A stretch of 48,788 nucleotides of DNA from Flavobacteriaceae bacterium (GTDB taxonomy: Bacteria; Bacteroidota; Bacteroidia; Flavobacteriales; Flavobacteriaceae). The notes beneath the pieces were generated by a model. That model did not search any database. It was given only the letters and a program-made list of their open reading frames with translations, and was not told the DNA's origin. The stretch's first letter is position 1, and every line of letters starts with the position of its first letter. The stretch spans positions 1-48,788 of the forward strand of contig JAKITQ010000022.1 of the NCBI GenBank assembly GCA_021647985.1, read 5' to 3'. A program made the translations under genes and the position numbers. Below, piece by piece: positions 8,852-16,944 of this stretch.

Positions 8852-9925
8852 TTAATTGTTATCCTCTTTTATATCAATAATTCCATGTCTTTCTGCTCTA
8901 ATTTCCCACATTTTCCTTGCGAGATTTTGTAAATCTTCATGACCATCACTTTCATCAACAATTTCAAGTCCTAAAAGGGTTTCAATAATGTCTTCTTGGG
9001 TTACAATGCCACTAAGAGAGCCAAATTCATCAACTACCAAGGCAATATGTTCATGTTTGTTAATCAATATATCAAAAAGTGGTTTAATTTGAGCTTCTCT
9101 GTGGGTGATTATAATTTTTCTTCGAATTGTTTTTAATTCTTTATTCCCATTTCCGTTTATTATCGCTTCCAAAACTTGATCTTTTAAAATATAACCAGTA
9201 ATATCGTCGGTTGAATTTTCAAAAACAGGGATTCTTGAAAATTTAAAATTTGGATTGACATTGTAAAAATCTTGAATTTTCATATTTTCTGAAGCTGTAT
9301 TCATTACAGTTCTTGGAGTCATAATGTCTTTTACAAGTATCTTTTTAAAATCAATAATATTTTTTATAATATTACTTTCCGATTCTTGAAAAACACCTTC
9401 TTCCTTTGCAATATCTGCCATAGCGTGAAAATCTTCTCTACTAACAATTGTTCCATGCGAGTTTTTACCAACTAACTTTGTTGTTAGTTCTAGCAACCAT
9501 AAAATTCCGGTAACTTTTAAAGGAAACATCAATAATGTAATTGCTTTAGCAGAAAAATTTGCCAGCTGTTTCCAATAACTTGCCCCAATCGATTTGGGTA
9601 TTATTTCTGAAATAATCAATATCAATAATGTCATTACCGTAGAAACTATACCCACAGCATTATTACCAGAACCAAATGTTTTTTCGGCCTGTACACCAAC
9701 CATAATGGCACCAACAGTATGTGCAATTGTATTTACTGTTAAAATTGCTATTAAAGGCTTATTTACATCATTTTTTAAATTCTTAAGAATCTTTGCATAT
9801 GCTTTGCCTTCCCTACTTTTAATAGTTATAAAAGTTGGTGTGATACTTAATAAAACAGCCTCAAGAATAGAGCACAAAAAAGAAAATCCAATGGAGATTA
9901 CAGCGTAAAGCAATAATAATGGCAT
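8852..9925 (-). CDS. CNNM/CBS-pair membrane protein (hemolysin-like transporter family)
   Basis: The N-terminal half (residues 1-about 150) is a DUF21/CNNM transmembrane domain with hydrophobic helices around LLYAVISIGFSFLCSILEAV, NTIAHTVGAIMV and TLLILIISEIIPKS. Two CBS domains follow (KDIMTPRTVM... and ALVVDEFGSLSGIVTQEDII). Related proteins act in Mg2+/Co2+ export or homeostasis at the inner membrane. At 357 aa it stops soon after the second CBS domain and lacks the C-terminal CorC_HlyC domain of the longer relatives. The metal and the direction of transport cannot be read from the sequence. Confidence 0.88.
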   Translation of the reverse strand: MPLLLLYAVISIGFSFLCSILEAVLLSITPTFITIKSREGKAYAKILKNLKNDVNKPLIAILTVNTIAHTVGAIMVGVQAEKTFGSGNNAVGIVSTVMTLLILIISEIIPKSIGASYWKQLANFSAKAITLLMFPLKVTGILWLLELTTKLVGKNSHGTIVSREDFHAMADIAKEEGVFQESESNIIKNIIDFKKILVKDIMTPRTVMNTASENMKIQDFYNVNPNFKFSRIPVFENSTDDITGYILKDQVLEAIINGNGNKELKTIRRKIIITHREAQIKPLFDILINKHEHIALVVDEFGSLSGIVTQEDIIETLLGLEIVDESDGHEDLQNLARKMWEIRAERHGIIDIKEDNN

Positions 9926-10009
9926 AATGAATAAGATATTTAGCTAAGATATAAAAAAAGCAATCATTATATTAAAGCTTTAACCTTAATATTAATTATA
10001 ATAGATCTA

Positions 10010-10050
10010 TAACAATAAAGCTTCCTGATTTACAGAAAGCTTTATTGTTA
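10010..10050 (-). terminator. Hairpin 3' of the DUF3078 gene
   Basis: A perfect 14-bp stem (10010-10023 with 10037-10050) encloses a 13-nt loop. It lies 21 nt beyond the stop of the minus-strand DUF3078 gene. The uridine tract is weak on either strand, so it may act mainly as an RNA-stabilising 3' end. Confidence 0.5.
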
Positions 10051-10070
10051 ATTTTATAAGAATGTTAAAA

Positions 10071-10994
10071 TTATTCAAAATTAAAGTTTAATCCAAATAA
10101 CCAATACGATTGTAATTTGTTATCAATAGTATCAAACGTTGCATTGGGATTTGTTGTTTGAATAAAATTTAAAGCTTCTTGCTTGTTTTTTCTTAGACCA
10201 AAGTCAAACCCTAAACCAAAGTTTTTCCATAAAGTATATGCTATGGTATTGGTCCATGTAAAATTTGAGTAATTAGATGTTTCATAGCTTTGAAATAAAG
10301 AAAGGTTGGTTTTAAAGTTAAAACCACCAAATTTCTTAGAATAATCAGCAACAATTTTTGCACCTAATGAAGAGTTATAATTATTATCACCGCTACTAAA
10401 AACAAAATTGTAATTTAAGGGGTGAATAACAACAAGTAAGTCTTTTAAAGGAGTCCATGTAATACCAATACCTAAATCTAAAAATCCTGGATTATTAAAA
10501 TTTTGAACTAGAGTAGAACGATATTCACCAAGAGCTGAAGCAGCAATTTTTTTACTTAAGTTATAGCCATATAAAGAAGAAAGTGTAAAAATGTCGGTCG
10601 CTACTTCATAATTTGAATTGTCAGAATTATCATCTTTATCATCAAACTTTACCCAACCTACGTTAATATTCGTATAGCTTTTCCAGAAATACTTATCTTC
10701 AATTAAATCGGCCCTTGCATTTAGGTTTATACCAAAGTTTCCTACAGAAGAGTTAGGCGTTTCTTTGGAGTACCAATTACTAAAACCGGAAACATTTCCT
10801 CCAATAGTTCCGAAAATTTTAAACCTCCATCCAGGAATACCGTCAATTTCACTTTGAATAGCGTCTACTTTACTTTGAAGCGCTTTAATTGAGTCATTTT
10901 TTGTTGATTGCTCTGCAATTAATTCTTCTTTATTCTGTGCCTGAATACTTGTCAGGCTAAAAATCAATATAGCAATAAATAATGTTTTTTTCAT
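10071..10994 (-). CDS. DUF3078 family outer-membrane protein (307 aa)
   Basis: A signal peptide (MKKTLFIAILIFSLTSIQA, then QN) precedes a short helical segment (about residues 20-52, IAEQSTKNDSIKALQSKVDAIQ) that is probably a coiled coil. The remainder is a predicted beta-barrel with alternating strands (FGTIGGNVSGFSNWYSKE, YSSLGAKIVADYSKK) and ends in FGLNFNFE. The pattern matches DUF3078, a Bacteroidota-specific family of unknown function commonly found near suf and DUF2480 genes. Its leader carries an 11-bp tandem duplication directly before the ATG. Confidence 0.82.
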   Translation of the reverse strand: MKKTLFIAILIFSLTSIQAQNKEELIAEQSTKNDSIKALQSKVDAIQSEIDGIPGWRFKIFGTIGGNVSGFSNWYSKETPNSSVGNFGINLNARADLIEDKYFWKSYTNINVGWVKFDDKDDNSDNSNYEVATDIFTLSSLYGYNLSKKIAASALGEYRSTLVQNFNNPGFLDLGIGITWTPLKDLLVVIHPLNYNFVFSSGDNNYNSSLGAKIVADYSKKFGGFNFKTNLSLFQSYETSNYSNFTWTNTIAYTLWKNFGLGFDFGLRKNKQEALNFIQTTNPNATFDTIDNKLQSYWLFGLNFNFE

Positions 10995-10996
10995 TT

Positions 10997-11018
10997 GGGT
11001 TAGTTTTGGGTTAGTTTT
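10997..11018 (-). repeat. 11-bp tandem duplication in the DUF3078 leader
   Basis: The plus-strand unit GGGTTAGTTTT is present twice in tandem (10997-11007 and 11008-11018), starting 2 bp upstream of the start codon. In the mRNA this reads as two AAAACTAACCC units just before AAATG. It occupies the position where a ribosome would bind. Confidence 0.6.
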
Positions 11019-11099
11019 GAATTGCGAAAATACAATTTTTTTAAATCTGATTGTGTTAATTAATTTTTATATGGTAAAAGCAAGCCGGAATGTATGATT

Positions 11100-11312
11100 T
11101 TAAGATTTAAAATATTTTTCTAAATTATCGTAAGTCATCAATCCTATATCAATAAATCCTTTTGCAATTGCTTTGTTCTTAATTGCGATAATTAATTCTT
11201 GAACATCAATATTGTTATTATAAAAAGATGTTTTAAAAAGATTTTTGACAGATAAAAGCCATTCTAATTGTTCCGGTGGTAACATTAGAGTTTTATTATT
11301 TAAATTTTCCAT
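11100..11312 (-). CDS. Hypothetical protein (70 aa)
   Basis: This is a short, apparently soluble, helical protein with no signal peptide and no cysteine. It begins MENLNNKTLMLPPEQLEWLL and ends LMTYDNLEKYFKS. I recognise no family. It lies between DUF3078 and DUF2480, two genes that usually sit closer together in relatives, so it may be an insertion or a lineage-specific gene. Flanking spacers are long (105 bp on the left, 311 bp on the right), so it is probably transcribed separately. The call rests on ORF quality alone. Confidence 0.5.
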   Translation of the reverse strand: MENLNNKTLMLPPEQLEWLLSVKNLFKTSFYNNNIDVQELIIAIKNKAIAKGFIDIGLMTYDNLEKYFKS

Positions 11313-11496
11313 ACAATAAGATTCACCAATTAATTTAGGTTACTTAGTTATTTAATCGCTAGAATTCTATATAGTTAATGGCTTCCTAATAAAAAAGTCA
11401 ACATAAAAAAACATAATTTTTTAAGTCATTTTAAATGAGGTTTTTATATAATAAAAATGGTAGTATGGCTAATAATCGAATAAAAGGTATTAAACC

Positions 11497-11577
11497 CCAG
11501 GGCAAGCCCTGGACCCATTAATAGGAATCGACCCAAGGGTCGAGGTATTAACCAAGATCCCGCTGAAAAAGCGGGAT
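11497..11577. repeat. Cluster of three GC-rich hairpins in a 311-bp spacer
   Basis: The spacer 11313-11623 holds no gene. In it are three consecutive perfect inverted repeats: CCAGGGC-AA-GCCCTGG (11497-11512), TCGACCC-AA-GGGTCGA (11528-11543) and ATCCCGCT-GAAAA-AGCGGGAT (11557-11577). The stems differ in sequence but are much more GC-rich than the surroundings. Such palindromic clusters occur as REP-like intergenic elements. They lie downstream of the minus-strand DUF2480 gene, so they could also protect its 3' end. Confidence 0.7.
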
Positions 11578-11623
11578 TAGTTCGACTAACTAAAAAATTG
11601 AAGCAAATTTATCTAGAAATAAA

Positions 11624-12133
11624 TTATTTTTTGCTTTTAAATAAAGGTACATTAGAACATGCCTCACCATACATAATACTTTTGGTAATAGAAATTAATT
11701 TAGATACAAGCTGGGTATAAACAGTTTCTGGGATCGGTTTACTTGCACAACCTTTTATAATGATTGGTTTTCCTTGATACTTTTCCAAAGAAAGGTTATT
11801 GATAATATCTTGAAAAATTGAGGTTTCTAATTGTTCTAAATTTCCTACGATAATTTTTTTTGCAAAAGGGCTTAAAGAAACCGTGATTAGCAAATATGCC
11901 CACGACGGAATTATAGCTTCTGTAGAACAGTATAGTGCTACATATTTATCTTGGTAAGCTTCCCATTGGTAATCTTTAATAAAAGCTCTAAAATCTTTTT
12001 CTTTTAAAATTTGTTCAGCAAAAAGCCACTTTTTAATATCCAATAAAACCCTATCCCCCTCAGGGTAAAAATTTTCTAAGTCAATAGTAATCAATTTACT
12101 ATCTGCAATTCTATTTTTAATTTCACCTGACAT
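11624..12133 (-). CDS. DUF2480 family protein (169 aa)
   Basis: This is a soluble protein without a signal peptide. The recognisable family features are LITIDLENFYPEGDRVLLDIKK, WEAYQDKYVALYCSTEAIIP, GNLEQLETSIFQDII and a Cys-containing C-terminal part (IIKGCASKPIPE, MYGEACSNVPLFKSKK). DUF2480 is found in Bacteroidota next to Fe-S assembly genes. Here it is the third gene after sufE and the DUF59 factor, with an 88-bp gap. The conserved cysteines make a link to Fe-S or sulfur handling possible, but no function is established. Confidence 0.88.
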   Translation of the reverse strand: MSGEIKNRIADSKLITIDLENFYPEGDRVLLDIKKWLFAEQILKEKDFRAFIKDYQWEAYQDKYVALYCSTEAIIPSWAYLLITVSLSPFAKKIIVGNLEQLETSIFQDIINNLSLEKYQGKPIIIKGCASKPIPETVYTQLVSKLISITKSIMYGEACSNVPLFKSKK

Positions 12134-12221
12134 TAAAAGTTCTTTATCAATTATCTATAGCTTTAAAAAATTTGTGTTTCGATTATGATTAATATTAAAT
12201 CACAAAATTTTTGTAGTAGAG

Positions 12222-12542
12222 TTATAAGAAGCCTAACTCTAATTTCGCTTCTTCACTCATCATATCTTGTGTCCATGCTGGATCAAAAGTAATTTCAACT
12301 TCAGCGTCATTTACCTCTTCAAGGGTTTTAACTTTCTCTTCTACTTCTATTGGGAGTGTCTCGGCAACCGGACAATTTGGAGATGTTAAAGTCATCAATA
12401 TTTTAACATTCTTATCTTCATTTACAAAAACATCGTAAATCAAACCAAGTTCATAAATATCAACAGGAATTTCTGGATCGAAAATAGTTTTTATAACCTC
12501 AACAATTTTTTCGCCTAAAGCATTTTTATCTAAAGTATTCAT
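12222..12542 (-). CDS. DUF59/MIP18-type Fe-S cluster assembly factor (SufT-like)
   Basis: This is a small cytoplasmic protein of the MIP18/PaaD-like fold. Typical motifs are IFDPEIPVDIYELGLIYDV near the N-terminus, LTSPNCPVAETLP with the conserved Cys, and VEITFDPAWTQDMMSEEA near the C-terminus. Family members (SufT, YitW and Cia2-like) help mature Fe-S proteins. It lies 76 bp downstream of sufE on the same strand, matching the sufE-DUF59-DUF2480 order of flavobacterial suf regions. Length (106 aa) is normal. Confidence 0.93.
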   Translation of the reverse strand: MNTLDKNALGEKIVEVIKTIFDPEIPVDIYELGLIYDVFVNEDKNVKILMTLTSPNCPVAETLPIEVEEKVKTLEEVNDAEVEITFDPAWTQDMMSEEAKLELGFL

Positions 12543-12618
12543 TTTGTCTCTTTAAAATCATTCTAAATAAGGCAAAGATACTGTAATGAATAAATATGGC
12601 AAAATAATACTTTAGGGA

Positions 12619-13041
12619 TTAATTATTTTTTAATTGAAAAGCCAACGCATACAGTTTTAATTGTTTTACCATAGAGACCAAACCATTGGCTCGAGTTGGA
12701 GAAAGGTGTTCTTTCAAACCAATTTTATCAATAAAATAAGGTTCGGCATCTAAAATTTCTATTGGTGTTTGGTTTGAATAAATTCTTAGCAACAAAGCGA
12801 TAATTCCTTTCGTCAAAATTGCATCACTATCTGCAGTGAAAATAAGTTTTTCATTGCTATATTTGGCATGCAACCAAACCTTTGACTGGCATCCTTTTAT
12901 TAAATTATCTTCCGTTCTATTGGTTTCATTAATTAAGGGTAAAGATTTACCGCTATCAATAATGTATTCGTATCGTTCCATCCAATCATCAAATAGTTCA
13001 AACTCATCAATAATTTCTTCTTGTATTTTTTTAATAATCAT
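12619..13041 (-). CDS. sufE: SufE family sulfur-acceptor protein
   Basis: SufE accepts persulfide sulfur from the cysteine desulfurase SufS and passes it to the SufBCD scaffold. The active cysteine is Cys51 in DNLIKGCQSKVWLHA. The C-terminal SPTRANGLVSMVKQLKLYA is also typical. Length (140 aa) is normal. It is the first gene of a minus-strand cluster and is divergent from the PfkB kinase across a 16-bp palindrome. The sufBCDS genes are not in this window. Confidence 0.94.
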   Translation of the reverse strand: MIIKKIQEEIIDEFELFDDWMERYEYIIDSGKSLPLINETNRTEDNLIKGCQSKVWLHAKYSNEKLIFTADSDAILTKGIIALLLRIYSNQTPIEILDAEPYFIDKIGLKEHLSPTRANGLVSMVKQLKLYALAFQLKNN

Positions 13042-13051
13042 TTTTAAAACT

Positions 13052-13067
13052 TATTTTTGCAAAAATA
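13052..13067. promoter_or_regulatory. Palindromic, back-to-back -7 boxes between sufE and the PfkB kinase
   Basis: TATTTTTGCAAAAATA is a perfect 16-bp palindrome. Read on either strand it begins with TATTTTTG, a match to the Bacteroidota -7 consensus TAnnTTTG, and it lies between two divergent genes. No good TTG -33 box is seen for either direction, so it could equally be an operator. Confidence 0.4.
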
Positions 13068-13083
13068 CATAAATAGTTATAAC

Positions 13084-14010
13084 ATGGGAAAACTTTTAAT
13101 TGTTGGTACAGTTGCTTTTGATGCTATTGAAACTCCATTTGGAAAAACCGATAAAATATTAGGTGGTGCTGCTACTTATATAGGCTTATCAGCTTCCCAT
13201 TTTGGTGTAGAGTCTGGAATAGTTTCTATTGTTGGTGGTGATTTTCCACAAAAACATCTAGATATGTTCCATAATAAAAATATTGATGCGTCTGGTATTG
13301 AAATAAAAAAGGAAGGTAAAACCTTTTTCTGGAGCGGAAAATATCACAATGATCTAAACACAAGAGACACCTTAATAACCGATTTAAATGTGTTGGCTGA
13401 TTTTAATCCGGTTGTGCCAGAAAATTTTAAGGATTGTGATTTTTTAATGCTAGGAAACTTACACCCTGAAGTTCAAATGTCAGTAATAAATCAAATTAAA
13501 AAACGACCAAAGTTAATAGTATTAGATACGATGAATTTTTGGATGGACAACACCATGGATACCTTACTAAAAGTTATCAAAAAAATAGATGTGATAACAA
13601 TAAATGATGAGGAAGCACGACAATTAAGTGGTGAATATTCTTTGGTTAGAGCGGCACAAAAAATTCATAAAATGGGTCCAAAATATGTGGTGATAAAAAA
13701 AGGTGAGCACGGCGCTTTACTATTTAACAATGGCAAAGTGTTTTTTGCACCAGCCTTGCCTTTAGAAGAAGTTTTTGATCCAACAGGAGCTGGCGATACT
13801 TTTGCCGGTGGGTTTATTGGTTATTTGGCAAATACTTTAGATATTTCGTTTGAGAACATGAAAAGAGCTGTTATTTACGGTTCAAATCTTGCTTCTTTTT
13901 GTGTTGAAAAATTTGGAACAGAAAGAATGGTAGATCTCAGTAAAGAAGAAATTCAAAATCGATTAAAACAATTTAAAGAATTAACTCAATTTGAAATAGA
14001 GTTAAATTAA
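13084..14010 (+). CDS. PfkB-family carbohydrate/nucleoside kinase (308 aa)
   Basis: This is a ribokinase-fold kinase. The N-terminal GGAATYIGLSASHFGVESG matches the substrate-binding region. The C-terminal DPTGAGDTFAGGFIGYLA is PfkB signature 2 with the catalytic Asp and anion hole. I chose the ATG at 13084 (MGKLLIVGTVAFDAI) over the in-frame ATG at 13057 because the latter overlaps the -7 palindrome and would add a tail (MQKYINSYN) not expected before the first beta-strand. It lies 28 bp upstream of the PurF gene, so it is probably co-transcribed. This suggests a nucleoside or ribose substrate, but the substrate is not shown. Confidence 0.9.
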   Translation: MGKLLIVGTVAFDAIETPFGKTDKILGGAATYIGLSASHFGVESGIVSIVGGDFPQKHLDMFHNKNIDASGIEIKKEGKTFFWSGKYHNDLNTRDTLITDLNVLADFNPVVPENFKDCDFLMLGNLHPEVQMSVINQIKKRPKLIVLDTMNFWMDNTMDTLLKVIKKIDVITINDEEARQLSGEYSLVRAAQKIHKMGPKYVVIKKGEHGALLFNNGKVFFAPALPLEEVFDPTGAGDTFAGGFIGYLANTLDISFENMKRAVIYGSNLASFCVEKFGTERMVDLSKEEIQNRLKQFKELTQFEIELN

Positions 14011-14038
14011 CAACAATGTTTTTTAAAACATTAACATT

Positions 14039-15931
14039 ATGAGTGACTCGATTAAACATGAATGTGGAATTGCCTTAGTAAGATTGCTAAAACCAATTCA
14101 ATATTATAAAGATAAATACGGAACCGCTTTTTACGGCATCAATAAAATGTATTTATTGATGGAGAAGCAACATAATCGGGGTCAGGATGGTGCAGGTTTT
14201 GCTAGTATAAAGTTTGATGTAAAACCAGGTACAAGGTATATAAGCAGGGTTAGATCCAATGAACAACAACCAATACAAGATATATTTGCCACTATTAATA
14301 AACGCCTGAATAGTGTATTACAAGAAAACCCTGATAAAGTAAATGATATACAATGGCAAATTGAAAATATGCCCTATGTAGGTAATTTGTTTTTAGGCCA
14401 TGTACGCTATGGAACTTTTGGTAAAAACAGCATTGAAAGTGTACATCCTTTTTTAAGACAAAACAATTGGAAACATAAAAACTTAATCATTGCTGGTAAT
14501 TTTAATATGACCAATTCTAATGAAATTTTACAGGAATTAATTGAATTGGGACAACATCCAAAAGAAAATACAGATACGGTGACCATCATGGAAAAAATTG
14601 GTCATTTTTTAGATGATGAGGTATTGGATTTGTACTATAAATTTAAACAGAAAGGGATTAGTAAAAAGGAAGCTTCTCCTTTAATTGCCAAAGAGTTAAA
14701 TATTCAAAAAATATTATATAGAGCTTCAAAAAATTGGGATGGAGGTTATGCTATGGCTGGGTTAATTGGTCATGGAGATGCGTTTGTATTACGTGATCCA
14801 GCAGGAATAAGACCTGCATTTTATTACCAAGATGATGAAGTTGTTGTTGTTGCTTCTGAACGCCCTGTGATACAAACTGTTTTTAATGTTGATATAGATA
14901 AAGTAAAAGAAATTGAACGAGCACATGCCTTAATTATTAAAAAGGATGGGACGGTTAAAACCGAACAAGTTATGGAGCAACTGCCAAATAAGGCATGTTC
15001 TTTTGAACGTATCTACTTTTCAAGAGGAGGTGATGCTTCTATTTATAAAGAGCGAAAAACTTTGGGAAAATTAATATTTCCAAAAGTTTTAGAGAGTATA
15101 AAGAACGATATGAAAAATACTGTTTTTTCATTTATTCCAAATACTGCCGAAACCTCTTTTTACGGCATGTCTGAAGCGGCAGAAGATTATTTAAATCAGC
15201 ATAAACTAGAAACAATTTTAAAAGGAAATAAAAATATTTCGGCAGAGAAGTTAAACGAAATACTATCTGAAAGACCCAGAATAGAAAAAATAGCGATCAA
15301 AGATGCTAAACTTAGAACTTTTATTGCTGATGATAATAGCCGTGATGATTTGGTTGCTCATATTTACGATGTAACTTATGGCGTGGTAAAACCTACAGAT
15401 AATTTAGTAATAATCGATGATAGTATTGTAAGGGGTACCACCTTGAAAAAAAGTATCATTAAAATTTTAGATAGACTTGGACCAAAAAAAATAGTAATTG
15501 TTTCTTCTGCACCCCAAATTCGATACCCTGATTGCTATGGTATTGATATGGCCAGATTAGAAGAATTTATTGCGTTTAAGGCAACATTGGCTTTATTAAA
15601 AGATACCAACCAATACCATATTATTGATGAGGTATATCAAAAATGTGTTGCTAATGCGGATGGTGAAAACACCGAAAATTATGTAAAAGCAATTTATGCA
15701 CCTTTTTCGGCAGAGCAAATTTCAGATAAAATTGCCGAATTATTAAAAACAAAAGATATTAGTGCCGAAATAAAAATTATTTTTCAATCTATTGACAATT
15801 TACACAAAGCTTGTCCGAATAATTTAGGTGATTGGTATTTTACTGGAAATTTCCCAACCAAAGGTGGGATGAAAGTTGTTAATAGAGCGTTTATTAACTT
15901 TTATGAAGGGAAAAAAGAAAGAGCATATTAA
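14039..15931 (+). CDS. purF: Amidophosphoribosyltransferase, long form (630 aa)
   Basis: PurF makes phosphoribosylamine from PRPP and glutamine, the first step of purine synthesis. The N-terminal Ntn-hydrolase domain carries the nucleophile Cys9 in KHECGIAL, so an eight-residue propeptide must be removed. HNRGQDGAGF, GHVRYGTFG and GNFNMTN are glutaminase motifs. The PRPP-binding site is VIIDDSIVRGTT (about residues 457-469). At 630 aa it is longer than the roughly 470-500 aa of classical PurF. Extra segments are visible in the glutaminase half (about 75-110) and at the C-terminus (LHKACPNNLGDWYFTG). The long form is known in Flavobacteriia; whether a standard PurF exists elsewhere cannot be seen. 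Confidence 0.87.
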   Translation: MSDSIKHECGIALVRLLKPIQYYKDKYGTAFYGINKMYLLMEKQHNRGQDGAGFASIKFDVKPGTRYISRVRSNEQQPIQDIFATINKRLNSVLQENPDKVNDIQWQIENMPYVGNLFLGHVRYGTFGKNSIESVHPFLRQNNWKHKNLIIAGNFNMTNSNEILQELIELGQHPKENTDTVTIMEKIGHFLDDEVLDLYYKFKQKGISKKEASPLIAKELNIQKILYRASKNWDGGYAMAGLIGHGDAFVLRDPAGIRPAFYYQDDEVVVVASERPVIQTVFNVDIDKVKEIERAHALIIKKDGTVKTEQVMEQLPNKACSFERIYFSRGGDASIYKERKTLGKLIFPKVLESIKNDMKNTVFSFIPNTAETSFYGMSEAAEDYLNQHKLETILKGNKNISAEKLNEILSERPRIEKIAIKDAKLRTFIADDNSRDDLVAHIYDVTYGVVKPTDNLVIIDDSIVRGTTLKKSIIKILDRLGPKKIVIVSSAPQIRYPDCYGIDMARLEEFIAFKATLALLKDTNQYHIIDEVYQKCVANADGENTENYVKAIYAPFSAEQISDKIAELLKTKDISAEIKIIFQSIDNLHKACPNNLGDWYFTGNFPTKGGMKVVNRAFINFYEGKKERAY

Positions 15932-15943
15932 ATAAAAAAAGTT

Positions 15944-16429
15944 ATGAATATTGTACAAAAAGCAAGTAAATTTTTATTGTTATTAATCGTATTGGTTGGA
16001 TTTTCACAATGTAAAACTCAAAATAGCACAACCAAAGCCCCTTTTGAAATTACAGAAAAAATATATTTTAATTTCGCTGGAGGCAAAAAAGGAACAAGTG
16101 GTACTACTATTAAAGTGGTTGGTAAGGCTACTACATTGAACTTAGCCTTTTCTACAATATTCTTTCAAAATCATGAATATAAAATAGTACCTGATTTTAG
16201 AGGGGACCAATTTCTTTTAATAGGAACCAAGACCAAATTGATAAAGGGAGATATGAATATGCATCAAGATGCAGTTGGTGAATATGGTAATAAAGCTCCT
16301 GATGTAACAAACAAAATACCATTTGAACTTTTAAACAATGAGGCAATCCTGGTATATCAAATCAATGGGAAGGATTTTTATTACAAAATAAAAAATATCA
16401 AACAATTAGATGATGTTTTCTATCCTTAA
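15944..16429 (+). CDS. Hypothetical lipoprotein (161 aa)
   Basis: A hydrophobic leader ends in LVGFSQC, giving a predicted lipidated Cys at residue 23. The mature part is beta-rich (EKIYFNFAGGKKGTSGTTIKV, YKIVPDFRGDQFLLIGTKT) and has a well-formed hydrophobic pattern. I recognise no catalytic motif or family. It follows purF by 12 bp and is probably in the same transcript, although a metabolic link is not obvious. It converges on the next gene with an 11-bp gap. Confidence 0.75.
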   Translation: MNIVQKASKFLLLLIVLVGFSQCKTQNSTTKAPFEITEKIYFNFAGGKKGTSGTTIKVVGKATTLNLAFSTIFFQNHEYKIVPDFRGDQFLLIGTKTKLIKGDMNMHQDAVGEYGNKAPDVTNKIPFELLNNEAILVYQINGKDFYYKIKNIKQLDDVFYP

Positions 16430-16440
16430 TCGCTTACACT

Positions 16441-16869
16441 TTAAAATGTATAACTTATTCCCGCAGAACCTGTAGAACCAATTTCGGTATAAATACCAAC
16501 CTTTTTTGTTAGGAAATATCTTAAACCCACAAAACCGTTAATAGCGATATCACTCCTCGATAAATACCCTAATTCAGCTCCCGGGTAAATGTCTAATTGT
16601 GGAGGTAAATCAAATAGATCACCAAAATGCAGACTCGTTCTTAAAAATAAGAAATAATCGTTTTCTCCGTCGTCTAAAAAATATGAAAATCCAGCACCAA
16701 CAGAAAACAAATTGCTTAAACCATAGTCATAAGTTGCCTTAATACCCGAACCTTCACCGTAAAATTCATAACCAAAATTAATTTTTTGATCATATTTTCC
16801 ATCATAAGACTGGGTAAATCCGGCTACCGATATAATAAATAAACTAAAAATAATAAGTACATTTTTCAT
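16441..16869 (-). CDS. Small outer-membrane protein, DUF6646-like (142 aa)
   Basis: After a signal peptide (residues 1-19, ending VAGFTQ) the chain shows repeated beta-strands: NFGYEFYGEGSGIKATYDYG, LFSVGAGFSYFLDD, LDIYPGAELGYLS, INGFVGLRYFLTKKVGIYTE. It closes with SAGISYTF, ending in Phe. The DIYPGAELG...GLRYFLT...GIYTE series resembles my memory of DUF6646, a Bacteroidota outer-membrane family of unknown role. The family name is tentative; the beta-barrel call is firmer. Confidence 0.72.
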   Translation of the reverse strand: MKNVLIIFSLFIISVAGFTQSYDGKYDQKINFGYEFYGEGSGIKATYDYGLSNLFSVGAGFSYFLDDGENDYFLFLRTSLHFGDLFDLPPQLDIYPGAELGYLSRSDIAINGFVGLRYFLTKKVGIYTEIGSTGSAGISYTF

Positions 16870-16944
16870 AGCAAATAAATTAAAAATAATACTCTATATT
16901 AAAACGAATTTTTGAATGAAAAAGTATATTAATACGATCTACTT

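Noticed and set aside
11497..11577. CRISPR-like array
   Set aside because: There are three palindromes, but their sequences differ and the intervals are irregular and short. No repeated unit with spacers exists.
13057..13083. Nine-residue upstream extension of the PfkB kinase
   Set aside because: The upstream ATG overlaps the -7-like palindrome and adds residues not expected before the first strand of the kinase fold.
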